Notes: generated from the letters alone by a model not told the origin. A DNA stretch of 64,000 bases from Curtobacterium sp. Leaf183 (GCF_001424385.1 NZ_LMPO01000001.1:375336-439335); one strand, 5' to 3'; shown: positions 8,480 through 18,357, counted from the stretch's first letter. Made by a program: numbers and translations.

Positions 8480-9652
8480 ATGACATCAACCCCGAGCTTC
8501 GCCGGCATCGCCGCGCAGCTGGCAGCGCAACGGATCGAGCTGCCGAGCTGGGCCTTCGGCAACTCCGGCACCCGCTTCAAGGTGTTCAGCACGCCGGGCA
8601 CCCCGCGCGACCCCTACGAGAAGATCGCCGACGCCGCGCAGGTGCACCGATTCACCGGGTTGGCCCCGACCGTGGCGCTCCACATCCCGTGGGACCTGGT
8701 CGACGACTTCGCCGACCTCAAGCGCCATGCCGAAGAGCACGACGTGCAGCTCGGCACGGTCAACTCGAACACGTTCCAGGACGACGACTACAAGTTCGGC
8801 GCGCTCACCCACGTCGACGAGACGATCCGGCAGAAGGCGATCGACCACCACCTGCGCTGCATCGACGTGATGGACGCAACGGGCAGCCGCGACCTGAAGA
8901 TCTGGCTCGCCGAGGGGTCGAACTACCCGGGCCAGGAAGACATGCGGAGCCGCCAGGACCGCCTGCATGACAGCCTGTCGACGATCTACGACCGCCTCGG
9001 GGACGACCAGCGCCTGGTGCTCGAGTACAAGTTCTTCGAGCCGTCGTTCTACCACACCGACGTCCCCGACTGGGGCACCAGCTACGTGCAGACGAGCGCG
9101 CTCGGTGACAAGGCGATGGTCTGCCTGGACACCGGCCACCACGCCCCGGGGACGAACATCGAGTTCATCGTGATGCAGCTGCTGCGCCTCGGCAAGCTCG
9201 GGTCGTTCGACTTCAACTCGCGCTTCTACGCCGACGACGACCTGATCGTGGGCGCCGCCGACCCGTTCCAGCTGTTCCGCATCCTGGTCGAGGTCATCCG
9301 CGGCGGCGGCTACGACAACCCCGACGTGGCGTTCATGCTCGACCAGTGCCACAACATCGAGGACAAGATCCCCGGGCAGATCCGTTCCGTGCTCAACGTG
9401 CAGGAGATGACGGCCCGGGCACTGCTGCTCGACCGTGTCGCGCTGACCGCCGCACAAGAGGCGCACGACGTCCTCGGCGCGAACGAGGTCTTCATGGACG
9501 CGTACCAGACCGACGTGCGGGCGGACCTCGCCGCGTGGCGCGAGTCCCGCGGGCTCCCCGCGAACCCGATGCGCGCGTACCGGCACTCCGGGTACCAGCG
9601 CCAGATCGCCGAGGACCGCGTCGGCGGCGTGCAGGCCGGCTGGGGCGCGTAG
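8480..9652 (+). CDS. rhaI: L-rhamnose isomerase (RhaI type)
   Basis: A 390-residue cytoplasmic TIM-barrel isomerase converting L-rhamnose to L-rhamnulose, first step of the phosphorylating rhamnose pathway. Length and motifs (EYKFFEPSFYHTDVPDWG, CLDTGHHAPGTNIE, DFNSRFYADDDL, FMLDQCHNIEDK) fit the Pseudomonas/Gram-positive RhaI family rather than the E. coli RhaA family. The start at ATG 8480 follows a GAGGAAG site; the frame stays open upstream to 8363, but that stretch contains the promoter and operator. The next gene follows after 4 bases. Confidence 0.9.
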   Translation: MTSTPSFAGIAAQLAAQRIELPSWAFGNSGTRFKVFSTPGTPRDPYEKIADAAQVHRFTGLAPTVALHIPWDLVDDFADLKRHAEEHDVQLGTVNSNTFQDDDYKFGALTHVDETIRQKAIDHHLRCIDVMDATGSRDLKIWLAEGSNYPGQEDMRSRQDRLHDSLSTIYDRLGDDQRLVLEYKFFEPSFYHTDVPDWGTSYVQTSALGDKAMVCLDTGHHAPGTNIEFIVMQLLRLGKLGSFDFNSRFYADDDLIVGAADPFQLFRILVEVIRGGGYDNPDVAFMLDQCHNIEDKIPGQIRSVLNVQEMTARALLLDRVALTAAQEAHDVLGANEVFMDAYQTDVRADLAAWRESRGLPANPMRAYRHSGYQRQIAEDRVGGVQAGWGA

Positions 9653-9656
9653 ACCG

Positions 9657-11744
9657 ATGACCATGAACGACCTGGAGGCCCCGGTGGACCCCGCAACGCA
9701 GCCCACGTCAGCAGACGAGACGGTCAGTGCGCTCATCGCGCGCTCAAACGCGCTCGGCTCGGACCCGCGGATCACGAACTACGCCGGCGGGAACACCTCG
9801 GCGAAGGGCACCGACGTCGACCCGGTGACCGGCGAGCCCGTCGAGCTGCTGTGGGTGAAGGGCTCCGGGGGCGACCTCGGCACGTTGACCCCGTCGGGGC
9901 TGGCGGTGCTGCGGGTCGACCGGGTCCGGGCCCTCGAGCAGGTCTACGCCGGCGTCGAGCACGAGGACGACATGGTCGCCGCGTTCGACTTCTGCCTGCA
10001 CGGCAAGGGCGGCGCCGCGCCGTCGATCGACACGGCGATGCACGCCCTGGTCGACGCCCCGCACGTGGACCACCTGCACCCGGACGCCGGCATCGCGATC
10101 GCCACCGCGGCCGACGGTCCGGCCCTGACCGAGACGATCTTCGGCCAGAAGGTCGTGTGGGTCCCGTGGCGCCGTCCCGGGTTCCAGCTCGGGCTCGACA
10201 TCGCCGCGATCAAGCGCGACCACCCGGAGGCGATCGGCACGATCCTCGGCGGGCACGGCATCACGGCGTGGGGTGACACCAGCGACGAGGCCGAGCGCAA
10301 CTCCCGCTGGATCATCGACACCGCGGAGCAGTACATCGCACAGCACGGCGCAGCGGACCCGTTCGGCCCGGTCCGCCGGGGCTTCGAGGCGTTGCTCGTC
10401 GACGAACGACGTGCCCGTGCGGCCGCGCTCGCCCCGACGATCCGCGGCATCGCCGGACACGACAAGCCGGTGGTCGGGCACGTCACGGACAGCGACGTCG
10501 TGCTCGACTTCCTGGCGAGCGAGAAGGCGCCGGCACTCGCCGAGCTCGGGACGAGCTGCCCGGACCACTTCCTGCGCACCAAGGTGAAGCCGCTGCTGCT
10601 CGACCTGCCGACGACGGCCACCGTCGACGACCAGATCGCACGCCTGCACGAGCTGCACACGACCTACCGCGAGGACTACCAGGCCTACTACGACCGGCAC
10701 GCAACGCCCGAGTCCCCCGCCATCCGGGGCGCCGACCCGCTCATCGTGCTGGTCCCCGGCGTCGGGATGTTCTCGTACGGCAAGGACGCCCAGACCGCCC
10801 GCGTCGCCGGCGAGTTCTTCGTGAACGCGATCAACGTCATGCGCGGCGCGGAATCGCTCAGCACCTACGCCCCGATCGACGAGGCCGAGAAGTTCCGCAT
10901 CGAGTACTGGGCCCTCGAAGAAGCGAAGCTCCAGCGGATGCCCGCGCCGAAGAAGCTCGCGACCCGCATCGCCCTCGTGACGGGTGCCGCGAGCGGGATC
11001 GGCAAGGCGATCGCGACCCGTCTGGCCGCCGAGGGCGCCGCGGTCGTCATCGCGGACCTCAACCCGCAGAAGGCGCAGGACGCGGCAGCCGAGATCGGCG
11101 GGCCCGACCAGGCGATCGGCGTCGCGGCAGACGTCACGAGCGCCGACGACATCGACCGCGCGATCCAGCAGACGCTGCTGCACTTCGGCGGACTCGACCT
11201 GGTCGTCAACAACGCCGGACTCTCCCTGTCGAAGTCCCTGCTCGAGACCACCGAGCAGGACTGGGACCTGCAGCACGACGTCATGGCGAAGGGCTCGTTC
11301 CTGGTGTCGAAGGCCGCCGCGAAGGTCCTCATCGAGCAGGGCCTCGGGGGCGACATCGTGTACATCTCGAGCAAGAACTCCGTGTTCGCGGGCCCGAACA
11401 ACATCGCGTACTCCGCCACGAAGGCCGACCAGGCACATCAGGTCCGGCTGCTGGCGGCCGAACTCGGTGGCCACGGCATCCGCGTCAACGGGATCAACCC
11501 CGACGGTGTCGTCCGTGGCTCCGGCATCTTCGCCAGTGGCTGGGGAGCGAACCGCGCGAAGACGTACGGCATCGACGAGCAGGACCTCGGCGCGTTCTAC
11601 GCCCAGCGCACGATCCTGAAGCGCGAGGTCGTGCCCGAGAACGTCGCCAACGCGGTGTTCGCGATCTGCACGGACGACTTCTCGCACACCACGGGCCTGC
11701 ACGTGCCGGTCGACGCCGGCGTCGCCGCCGCGTTCCTGAGGTAG
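9657..11744 (+). CDS. rhaD: Bifunctional rhamnulose-1-phosphate aldolase / L-lactaldehyde dehydrogenase
   Basis: A 695-residue fusion. Residues about 20-420 are a class II aldolase domain with metal-binding His motifs (HLHPDAGIAIA, GGHGITAWG), splitting L-rhamnulose-1-P into DHAP and L-lactaldehyde. Residues about 435-695 are a short-chain dehydrogenase: nucleotide-binding VTGAASGIGKA and a Ser...Tyr-x3-Lys catalytic set (YISSKNS, AYSATKAD). The second domain presumably oxidises lactaldehyde to L-lactate. This fusion is a known arrangement in several bacterial rhamnose pathways. It sits between rhaI and rhaB and is followed by an L-lactate dehydrogenase, so the product has an obvious consumer. 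ATG 9657 is used; ATG 9663 is also possible. Confidence 0.9.
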   Translation: MTMNDLEAPVDPATQPTSADETVSALIARSNALGSDPRITNYAGGNTSAKGTDVDPVTGEPVELLWVKGSGGDLGTLTPSGLAVLRVDRVRALEQVYAGVEHEDDMVAAFDFCLHGKGGAAPSIDTAMHALVDAPHVDHLHPDAGIAIATAADGPALTETIFGQKVVWVPWRRPGFQLGLDIAAIKRDHPEAIGTILGGHGITAWGDTSDEAERNSRWIIDTAEQYIAQHGAADPFGPVRRGFEALLVDERRARAAALAPTIRGIAGHDKPVVGHVTDSDVVLDFLASEKAPALAELGTSCPDHFLRTKVKPLLLDLPTTATVDDQIARLHELHTTYREDYQAYYDRHATPESPAIRGADPLIVLVPGVGMFSYGKDAQTARVAGEFFVNAINVMRGAESLSTYAPIDEAEKFRIEYWALEEAKLQRMPAPKKLATRIALVTGAASGIGKAIATRLAAEGAAVVIADLNPQKAQDAAAEIGGPDQAIGVAADVTSADDIDRAIQQTLLHFGGLDLVVNNAGLSLSKSLLETTEQDWDLQHDVMAKGSFLVSKAAAKVLIEQGLGGDIVYISSKNSVFAGPNNIAYSATKADQAHQVRLLAAELGGHGIRVNGINPDGVVRGSGIFASGWGANRAKTYGIDEQDLGAFYAQRTILKREVVPENVANAVFAICTDDFSHTTGLHVPVDAGVAAAFLR

Positions 11745-11748
11745 CCGG

Positions 11749-13215
11749 ATGGCCAGCAGCGGCAGCGTGGCCGCGGTCGACCTCGGCGCCACCAGCGGCC
11801 GGGTGATCGTCGGCCACGTCGACGCCGACGGCGTACGGACGGACCACGTCGCGCGCTTCCCGAACGGCCCGGTGGCGATCCACGAGCGCGGACGTCAGGC
11901 ACTGCACTGGGACGCCGTCGAGCTGTACCGGCAGGTCCTCGACGGGCTGCGCACGGCGTTCCGCCAGCACGCCGACATCGCCAGCATCGGCATCGACTCG
12001 TGGGCCGTCGACTACGGGTTGCTGCGCGAGGGTCGCCTGCTCGGCCTGCCGTACCACTACCGCGACGAGCGGCACGAGCAGGGCGTCGCTGCCGTGCACG
12101 CCCGGGTCGACGCGGCGGCCCTGTACGCCCGGAACGGCCTGCAGCACCTGCCGTTCAACACGCTCTTCCAGTTCGCTGCCGACCCGTCGCTCGCCCTGGC
12201 GGACCGCGCGCTGCTGGTCCCTGACCTGCTCGGGTACTGGCTCACCGGCGTCGAGGCGGCCGAGCGCACCAACGCGTCGACCACCGGGCTGTTGCACGCG
12301 ACCACACGTGGATGGGACCCGACGCTGCGGGCTGCCGCGGGCCTCCCGTCCGGGCTGCTGCCGGCGCTCCGCGACCCGGGCGACCAGCTCGGTCCGGTGC
12401 TCCCCGAGCTGCTCGCGACGTCGGCACCGGTCACCCTGGTCGGTTCACACGACACGGCGAGTGCCGTGGTCGCCGTGCCGGCCACCGAACCGGACTTCGC
12501 CTACATCTCGTCCGGCACGTGGTCGCTCGTCGGCGTCGAGCTCGACGCGCCGGTGCTCACCGACGCCGCACGGCTGGCGAACTGCACCAACGAGGGCGGG
12601 GTCGACGGCCGTGTCCGCTTCCTGAAGAACGTGTCCGGACTGTGGCTGCTCTCGGAGAGCGTGCGCACCTGGGAGCACGGTGGCGACCGGGTCGACCTGG
12701 AGGCCCTGCTCGCCGCCGCCGCGGCCGTCACCGCACCCGTGCCGGTGTTCGACGTCGCCGACGACGCGTTCACCCCACCCGGGGACATGCCGGCGCGCAT
12801 CGCCGCCTGGTGCGACGCGCGTGGGCTGCGCGCACCGGCGTCGCCGGCGGAGTTCGTACGCTCGATCCTCGAGTCACTCGCCGCGGCCTACGCCGAGACG
12901 CTCGAGACGATCGGGACCCTCACGAGCAAGGACATCCGACAGGTGCACATCGTCGGCGGCGGATCGCAGAACCGGCTGCTGTGCCAACTGACTGCCGACC
13001 GGACGGGACTGCCCGTGCTCGCCGGGCCCGTCGAGGCCACCGCCCTGGGCAACATCCTGGTGCAGGTGCGGGCAGCGGGACTCGCCGGGCTCGGAGGAGC
13101 CTCGCTCGAAGCGCTCCGTCAACTGGTCGCCCGCACCGTCGAGCCCGTCCGCTACACCCCGAGCACGAACCGGACCACCCATCGACCCACCCCGAGACGT
13201 AGGATGTCTGTATGA
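11749..13215 (+). CDS. rhaB: Rhamnulokinase (FGGY family)
   Basis: A 488-residue cytoplasmic sugar kinase phosphorylating L-rhamnulose at O-1 with ATP. The N-terminal FGGY domain opens with the phosphate-binding loop [15 protein letters not shown]. The C-terminal domain carries [14 protein letters not shown] and [13 protein letters not shown], characteristic of rhamnulokinases, and [13 protein letters not shown]. The gene starts four bases after the aldolase stop and its own stop overlaps the next ATG (ATGA at 13212-13215), so the catabolic genes are translationally linked. Confidence 0.9.
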   Translation: MASSGSVAAVDLGATSGRVIVGHVDADGVRTDHVARFPNGPVAIHERGRQALHWDAVELYRQVLDGLRTAFRQHADIASIGIDSWAVDYGLLREGRLLGLPYHYRDERHEQGVAAVHARVDAAALYARNGLQHLPFNTLFQFAADPSLALADRALLVPDLLGYWLTGVEAAERTNASTTGLLHATTRGWDPTLRAAAGLPSGLLPALRDPGDQLGPVLPELLATSAPVTLVGSHDTASAVVAVPATEPDFAYISSGTWSLVGVELDAPVLTDAARLANCTNEGGVDGRVRFLKNVSGLWLLSESVRTWEHGGDRVDLEALLAAAAAVTAPVPVFDVADDAFTPPGDMPARIAAWCDARGLRAPASPAEFVRSILESLAAAYAETLETIGTLTSKDIRQVHIVGGGSQNRLLCQLTADRTGLPVLAGPVEATALGNILVQVRAAGLAGLGGASLEALRQLVARTVEPVRYTPSTNRTTHRPTPRRRMSV

Positions 13216-14537
13216 CCTCGACCGACGACCAGCACCGCGTCGACCCCGCCACGGGAGCCCCGGCAGCAACTCCGGGGACGCCGTCCGCGCGGCGCACCCC
13301 GATGAAGCGGCAGCTGCCGACGGTGCGCGACCTGGCGCCGCTGATGCAGTTCAAGAAGCCCGACCTGAACGCCCGCCGCCGTCGCCTCGAGTCGGCGCTG
13401 ACGATCTGGGACCTGCGGGACATCGCCGCCCGGCGCACACCGAGGGCCGCGTTCGACTACACCGAGGGCGCTGCCGAGGCGGAGATCTCCTTGGCCCGAG
13501 CCCGCCAGGCGTTCGAGGACATCGAGTTCACGCCCGCGATCCTCCGCGACGTGTCGACGGTCGCGACGAACCGCGAGGTCCTCGGCCAGCAGGTCGCCTA
13601 CCCGTTCGGCATCGCCCCGACCGGCTTCACGCGCATGATGCAGACCGAGGGCGAGCGGGCCGGCGCACGGGCCGCGGGACGCGCGGGCATCCCGTTCTCG
13701 CTGTCCACGATGGGCACCACGGCGATCGAGGACGTCCGCGACGCGAACCCGCACGGGCGCAACTGGTTCCAGCTGTACATGTGGAAGGACCGCGAGAAGT
13801 CGATGGCGCTGGTCTCCCGTGCCGAGGCCGCCGGGTTCGACACGCTCCTGGTCACCGTGGACGTCCCCGTCGCGGGCGCTCGGCTGCGCGACAAGCGGAA
13901 CGGGTTCTCGATCCCGCCGCAGCTCGGGGTGAAGACGATCGTCAACGCGATCCCGCGCCCGTGGTGGTGGTTCGACTTCCTGACCACCGAACCTTTGGCG
14001 TTCGCGTCCCTCGACCGGTGGTCCGGCACGGTCGGTGAGCTCCTCGACCACATGTTCGACCCGACCGTCACCTACGAGGACCTGGCGTGGATCCGGTCGC
14101 AGTGGAAGGGCAAGGTCGTCGTCAAGGGCGTGCAGTCCCTGGCCGACGCCAAGCGCCTGGCCGACCTGGGCGTCGACGGCATCACGCTGTCGAACCACGG
14201 CGGCCGGCAGCTCGACCGCGCTCCCGTCCCCTTCCACCTGCTGCCCTCGGTGGTGCGCGAGGTCGGCAAGGACACCGAGGTGCACCTGGACACGGGCATC
14301 ATGTCCGGCGCCGACATCGTCGCCGCGGTCGCCCTGGGCGCGACGTTCACGATGGTCGGGCGGGCCTACCTGTACGGGCTGATGGCGGGTGGCGAAGCTG
14401 GCGTCGACCGGATGATCCAGATCCTGTCCGAGCAGATCGAGCGGACGATGCGGCTGCTCGGGGTCGCGTCACTCGACGAGCTCGAGCCCGGCCACGTCAC
14501 GCAGCTCGCGCGCCTGGCGCCCATCCCCCGCCCGTAG
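13212..14537 (+). CDS. lldD: FMN-dependent L-lactate dehydrogenase / alpha-hydroxyacid oxidase
   Basis: A 441-residue FMN enzyme of the LldD/glycolate-oxidase family that oxidises L-lactate to pyruvate, donating electrons to the respiratory chain or oxygen. The active-site signature [12 protein letters not shown] (catalytic His329) and FMN/phosphate-binding [10 protein letters not shown] are present. The first 45 residues are a nonconserved Pro/Thr-rich extension. The gene overlaps rhaB by four bases. Together with the fused aldolase/dehydrogenase it completes a route from rhamnose to pyruvate. Whether the acceptor is quinone or oxygen cannot be told from sequence. Confidence 0.85.
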   Translation: MTSTDDQHRVDPATGAPAATPGTPSARRTPMKRQLPTVRDLAPLMQFKKPDLNARRRRLESALTIWDLRDIAARRTPRAAFDYTEGAAEAEISLARARQAFEDIEFTPAILRDVSTVATNREVLGQQVAYPFGIAPTGFTRMMQTEGERAGARAAGRAGIPFSLSTMGTTAIEDVRDANPHGRNWFQLYMWKDREKSMALVSRAEAAGFDTLLVTVDVPVAGARLRDKRNGFSIPPQLGVKTIVNAIPRPWWWFDFLTTEPLAFASLDRWSGTVGELLDHMFDPTVTYEDLAWIRSQWKGKVVVKGVQSLADAKRLADLGVDGITLSNHGGRQLDRAPVPFHLLPSVVREVGKDTEVHLDTGIMSGADIVAAVALGATFTMVGRAYLYGLMAGGEAGVDRMIQILSEQIERTMRLLGVASLDELEPGHVTQLARLAPIPRP

Positions 14538-14540
14538 CCC

Positions 14541-14650
14541 GAGCCGAGCTGATCCGAGCTGATCCGAGCCGATCCGAGCCGAGCCGAGCCGAGCCGATCC
14601 GAGCCGAGCCGAGCCGAGCCGAGCCGAGCCGAGCCGAGCCGAGCCGAGCC
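14541..14650. repeat. Pentanucleotide tandem repeat (GAGCC), 22 units
   Basis: Beginning four bases after the lldD stop, 22 consecutive 5-base units run to 14650. Sixteen are GAGCC; the others are GATCC or GAGCT, mostly in the first seven units. The period of 5 and single-base variants indicate slippage expansion. No credible gene overlaps it. Confidence 0.95.
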
Positions 14651-14661
14651 GAGGGACGTTG

Positions 14662-14735
14662 TCGTTCTGGTCAGTGACGAATCGGGTTCCGTGGACCCGA
14701 GATCTCCGAACCGGATTCGTCAGCGCCAGAAACGA
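14662..14735. terminator. Long imperfect inverted repeat after the rhamnose operon
   Basis: Arms at 14662-14689 and 14708-14735 pair over about 22 of 28 positions (cores CTGG, TGACGAATC and GGTTC) around an 18-base spacer. It stands between the lldD stop and the exporter genes and may end the rhamnose transcript. There is no U-tract, so an RNA-processing or protein-binding role is also possible. Confidence 0.5.
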
Positions 14736-14843
14736 TTTCGTGCTGCCCGGCCCGGCCCGGCCCCGCCCCGACGGCGACGCCCCGTCGTGCGCGATGCGGC
14801 AGCGCCTCGGCGACCCCCAGCGTGCACGCCCCGACAACCAGTA

Positions 14844-14897
14844 GGGTCGGCGCGACCAGTCGGGTTGGCGCGACCAGTCAGGTCGGCGCGATGAGAG
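14844..14897. repeat. Three tandem 18-bp repeats before the ABC exporter
   Basis: Three head-to-tail copies (14844-14861, 14862-14879, 14880-14897) of GGGTCGGCGCGACCAGTC; the third has diverged at its end. Each contains the palindromic GGTCGGCGCGACC-like core. The array ends nine bases before the ATG at 14907, so it occupies the promoter/leader of the exporter operon and may be a regulator-binding array. The rest of the 369-base gap (14736-14843) shows only GC-rich sequence. Confidence 0.85.
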
Positions 14898-14906
14898 GGG
14901 GGCTCC

Positions 14907-15851
14907 ATGGCCGGGGCGAGCATCAGCGTGCAGGACTTCGTGATGCGGTTCGGCGACCGCGCGGTGGTCGACGGTCTGTCCTTCGAGGTGGCCCCCGGTG
15001 AGACCTTCGGGCTGCTCGGCAGCAACGGCTCGGGCAAGACGACGACCATCCGCGCACTGCTCGGCATCACCGTCCCCACGGCGGGCACCCTGACCATCGA
15101 CGGTCGCCCCTACCGTCCGGCGACCGGCGGCATCGGGTACCTGCCCGAGGAGCGCGGGCTCTACCGCAAGGAATCGGTGATCGACGTCATGACCTACTTC
15201 GCGGCGCTGCGCGGGATGCCCCGGCCGCAGGCCACGAGCTGGTCGATGGACTACCTGGCCCGCGTCGGTCTGGGCGACAAGGCAAAGCTCCGCGTCGACA
15301 AGCTCTCCGGCGGACAGCAGCAGAAGGTGCAGCTCGGGATCACGATCATGGACCGGCCACGCCTGCTCATCCTCGACGAGCCGACCAAGGGCCTCGACCC
15401 GGTCAACCGTCGACTCCTGCTCGACCTGGTCGACGAGCGCAAGGCCGACGGGGCGACGGTCGTCCTCGTCACTCACCACATGGACGAGGTCGAACGGCTG
15501 TGCGACCGGATCCTGCTGCTCAAGGACGGGACCGCCGCCGCGTACGGCACGATCCCGGACGTGCAGGACCGGTTCGGCGGCGCGGTCGCGAAGGTCGCGC
15601 TCGACGGCGCCGTCCCGCGGTCACCGCTGTACAAGCTCGCCCGGCACGAGGGCCACGTCGCCTACCTGGTGCCGTCGACCACGGCCGAGGCCGACGGGTC
15701 CGACATCCTCGCGTCGCTCGTCACGGCCGGTGTGCACGTCACGGGCTTCGAGATGCGCCGGATCCCGCTCGACGAGATCTTCGTGCAGGTGTACGGCCAC
15801 GACGCCGGTGCGGACGAGGCAGCGAGCACCACCACCGGAGCCGCACGATGA
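14907..15851 (+). CDS. ABC exporter ATP-binding protein (NatA/CcmA type)
   Basis: A 314-residue ATPase with Walker A GSNGSGKTT near residue 40, signature LSGGQQQKVQ, Walker [14 protein letters not shown] and switch His in VTHHMDEVERL. The C-terminal 80 residues form the extension typical of NatA/drug-export ATPases. GAGAGGGGGG precedes ATG 14907. It overlaps the following permease gene by four bases, so the two form a complete two-gene exporter. The substrate (drug, sodium or lipid) cannot be deduced. Confidence 0.88.
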   Translation: MAGASISVQDFVMRFGDRAVVDGLSFEVAPGETFGLLGSNGSGKTTTIRALLGITVPTAGTLTIDGRPYRPATGGIGYLPEERGLYRKESVIDVMTYFAALRGMPRPQATSWSMDYLARVGLGDKAKLRVDKLSGGQQQKVQLGITIMDRPRLLILDEPTKGLDPVNRRLLLDLVDERKADGATVVLVTHHMDEVERLCDRILLLKDGTAAAYGTIPDVQDRFGGAVAKVALDGAVPRSPLYKLARHEGHVAYLVPSTTAEADGSDILASLVTAGVHVTGFEMRRIPLDEIFVQVYGHDAGADEAASTTTGAAR

Positions 15852-17065
15852 GCCGCCTGGGCACCGTCGTCCGCTTCGAGTTCGTGCGCGCGGTCAAGAA
15901 GCCGGCGTTCTGGATCGGCACGCTCGCGCTGCCGCTCGTCATCGTCGTCGTCTCCCTGCTGGTCGGGGTCGGGCAGAGCGCCGGGTCGGACTCGGTGCTG
16001 TCGAGCTCGTCGGCGACGAAGACCCCGTTCCACTACGTCGACCGCTCCGGCCTGGTGTCGCCCTCGGTCGCGGCACGGTGGGGCGGGACGCCGTCGACGG
16101 ACGAGTCCGGCGACCGGGCAGACGTGGTCGCCGGGCGGCTCGACGCGCTGATCGTGTACCCGAGGACCCCGTCGAGCAGCACGATCGAGGTCACCGCGAA
16201 GGACCGCGGGCTGTTCGGCAACGGCGCGTACTCCTCGCTGGCGGAACGGGTGCTCGAGCAGAGCGTCGCGGCCGACGTCGACGACCCCGAGTCAGTGAGC
16301 ATCCTGCGGTCGCCACCCACCGCGGACGTGACCGCGTACGCCGACGGCAGGGTGGCCCCCGGTTGGCTGTCGGTCATCCCGCCCCTGGTCTACGTCGCCG
16401 CGTTCTTCGGCCTCGTGCTCCTGCTCGCCGCCCGCATGGTGACCGTCGTCGTCGAGGAGAAGGAGAACCGGATCTCCGAGATGATCCTGACCACGGTGAC
16501 CGCGGGTGACCTCATCCGGGGCAAGGTGATCGCGATGCTGCTCGTGGGGCTCGTGCAGATCGGCGTGTTCCTGGTGCCCGGGCTGCTCTCGCTCGTGGTG
16601 GTGGTCCCGCTCCTCGCTGGCCGGCTCGGGCACGTGGTGGTCGACCCGTGGCGGATGGTGGTCGGGGCGCTGCTGTTGATCGGCGGCGTGCTGCTGGCAT
16701 CGGCGCTGTTCGTCGCCGTCGGCGCCGCGGTCCCCACGATCAAGGACGCCTCGACGCTGCAGTCGGCGGCGATCTTCGCGCTGATCATCCCGGTGTACGC
16801 CGCGTTCTTCGTGATGACGAGCCCGTCGACACCGGTCGCCGCGTTCTTCACGTACTTCCCGACGTTCACCCCGATCACGGCGATGGTCCGGAACGCGGTC
16901 GGCGCGCTGTCGCCGGTCGAGTCGGTCGTCTGCATCGTCGAGGTCTTCGTCGTGGCCCTCGTGCTGCTCTGGTTCGCGCAGTACCTGTTCCGCCACTCCG
17001 TCGCGCAGTACGGCTCGAAGGTCACCGTGCGCCAGGTGCTGTCCTGGCGCAGGAAGCGCTCCTAG
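15848..17065 (+). CDS. ABC exporter permease (NatB/ABC-2 type)
   Basis: A 405-residue membrane protein with an N-terminal helix (FWIGTLALPLVIVVVSLLVG), an extracytoplasmic domain of about 150 residues, and five to six C-terminal helices beginning PPLVYVAAFFGLVLLLAARM. The motif VVVEEKENRISEMILTTV after the third hydrophobic segment is typical of NatB/YhaP-like permeases. ATG 15848 overlaps the ATPase stop. Its own stop shares CTAG (17062-17065) with the stop of the convergent ROK gene, so there is no intergenic space. Confidence 0.85.
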   Translation: MSRLGTVVRFEFVRAVKKPAFWIGTLALPLVIVVVSLLVGVGQSAGSDSVLSSSSATKTPFHYVDRSGLVSPSVAARWGGTPSTDESGDRADVVAGRLDALIVYPRTPSSSTIEVTAKDRGLFGNGAYSSLAERVLEQSVAADVDDPESVSILRSPPTADVTAYADGRVAPGWLSVIPPLVYVAAFFGLVLLLAARMVTVVVEEKENRISEMILTTVTAGDLIRGKVIAMLLVGLVQIGVFLVPGLLSLVVVVPLLAGRLGHVVVDPWRMVVGALLLIGGVLLASALFVAVGAAVPTIKDASTLQSAAIFALIIPVYAAFFVMTSPSTPVAAFFTYFPTFTPITAMVRNAVGALSPVESVVCIVEVFVVALVLLWFAQYLFRHSVAQYGSKVTVRQVLSWRRKRS

Positions 17066-18357
17066 ACCGGGGCGGGTGCCACCACGGCGTCGTCCGTCGC
17101 GGCGTCAGCCGTCCGGACGGCGTCCGCGGTCACGGGTCCGGCCGGTGTGCCTTCCGTGGGCAGCTGCAGCGACAGCGGGTGGTCCTGCACGACGTCGAGC
17201 GCCAGCGCGATCGCACCGTGCACGACGACGTCCGCGCCGAGGGTGGACGCCACGATCTCGGGCAGGGGGTCGAGGCTCCACCCGTGCAGCAGTGTCCGCG
17301 CGTGCTCGATCACCGCCACCGCGGGCTCGGCGATCGCTCCCGCGACGACCACGCGGTCGATGTCGAGCAGGCTCGCGAGCACCACGCACACCCGCGCCAG
17401 CCGGTCGCCCAGACGCTCGACGATGTCGAGCGCGACCGGGTCTGCATCGCGGGCGGCGGCGAACACGGCCGCAGCGTCGGTGTGGCCGGCGCGCACGGCG
17501 GCGGCGAGCGGCGTGCCGGGCGCGATCCGGCCCTCCCGTCCGGCGGCACGCACGAGTGCGGCGGCTTCGCGGCCGAGCCCGTCCGCGGAACCGACCCCCT
17601 CGACCATGCTGAGCACGCGCATCTCGCCGGCGCCGCCGTGCGAGCCGCGCAGCAGCCGACCGTCGACGACCAGGCCGGTGCCGAAGCGCTCACCCGCCAG
17701 CAGCGCGGCGAACGAGGCGTCTCCCCGCAGGTCCCGTTCGGCGACCGCGGCGAGGTTGGCGTCGTTCTCGACGACCACGCGTCCGTGGCCGGTCACGCCG
17801 TCGAAGCCCGGGTTCATCGCGGCCCAGTAGCCGCCGTCCCCGGGGAGCGAGGACCCGTCTGCCGCGACCGGAGCCGGGACGCCGATCGTCGTGACGAGGA
17901 CGCGTTCGTGGGCGACGCCCGCCGATGACAGGGCCCGCGCGATGGTGTCCGACACGGTGGCGCGCCGCACCGTGAGATCGAGGTCGGCCTGGCCGGGAGC
18001 ACCTTCGGCACGGGCCAGGACGCGTCCGCGCAGGTCCGTGACGAACGCGGTCACACGATGCTGTCCGGCGTCGACGCCGACGACCACGCCGGCGCGCTCG
18101 TCGAGCCCGTAGCGCTTGGCGGGACGACCGATTCGGTACTGGCCCACCGCTCGGGCATCGCGGAGCTCGCGGATCCACCCGAGACGGACGAGTTCGTCGC
18201 ACGCGGCCAGGACCGTCGAGCGGGTGAGCCCGGTGGCGTGCATGGCATCGGTCGCCGTGAAGGCGCGCGCGGCGAAGGCGTGGTCGAGCACCGTCTCGGT
18301 GCTCGAACCACGAACGGTCACGCGGCGCTCGGGCATGCCGCGAGGATATCGCTGCAC
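17062..18357 (-). CDS. ROK-family transcriptional regulator
   Basis: A 431-residue repressor. An N-terminal winged helix-turn-helix (about residues 35-85, ATGLTRSTVLAACDELVRLG) is followed by a ROK ATPase-like domain: VVGVDAGQHRVTAFVTDLRG, VVENDANLAAVAE and the glycine-rich GTGLVVDGRLLRGSHGGAGEM. The usual zinc-binding CxCGxxGC cluster of many ROK proteins is not seen. The start is GTG 18357; an ATG seven codons later (18336) is an alternative. It diverges from the CUT1 importer at 18470 and most likely represses it, with a glucose- or glucoside-derived effector (inference). Confidence 0.85.
   Translation of the reverse strand: MQRYPRGMPERRVTVRGSSTETVLDHAFAARAFTATDAMHATGLTRSTVLAACDELVRLGWIRELRDARAVGQYRIGRPAKRYGLDERAGVVVGVDAGQHRVTAFVTDLRGRVLARAEGAPGQADLDLTVRRATVSDTIARALSSAGVAHERVLVTTIGVPAPVAADGSSLPGDGGYWAAMNPGFDGVTGHGRVVVENDANLAAVAERDLRGDASFAALLAGERFGTGLVVDGRLLRGSHGGAGEMRVLSMVEGVGSADGLGREAAALVRAAGREGRIAPGTPLAAAVRAGHTDAAAVFAAARDADPVALDIVERLGDRLARVCVVLASLLDIDRVVVAGAIAEPAVAVIEHARTLLHGWSLDPLPEIVASTLGADVVVHGAIALALDVVQDHPLSLQLPTEGTPAGPVTADAVRTADAATDDAVVAPAPV

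Noticed and set aside
14087..14677. Frame running through the GAGCC array giving an Ala/Glu/Pro repeat tail
   Set aside because: It is an out-of-frame shadow of lldD that happens to remain open in the array; no ribosome site or conserved domain.
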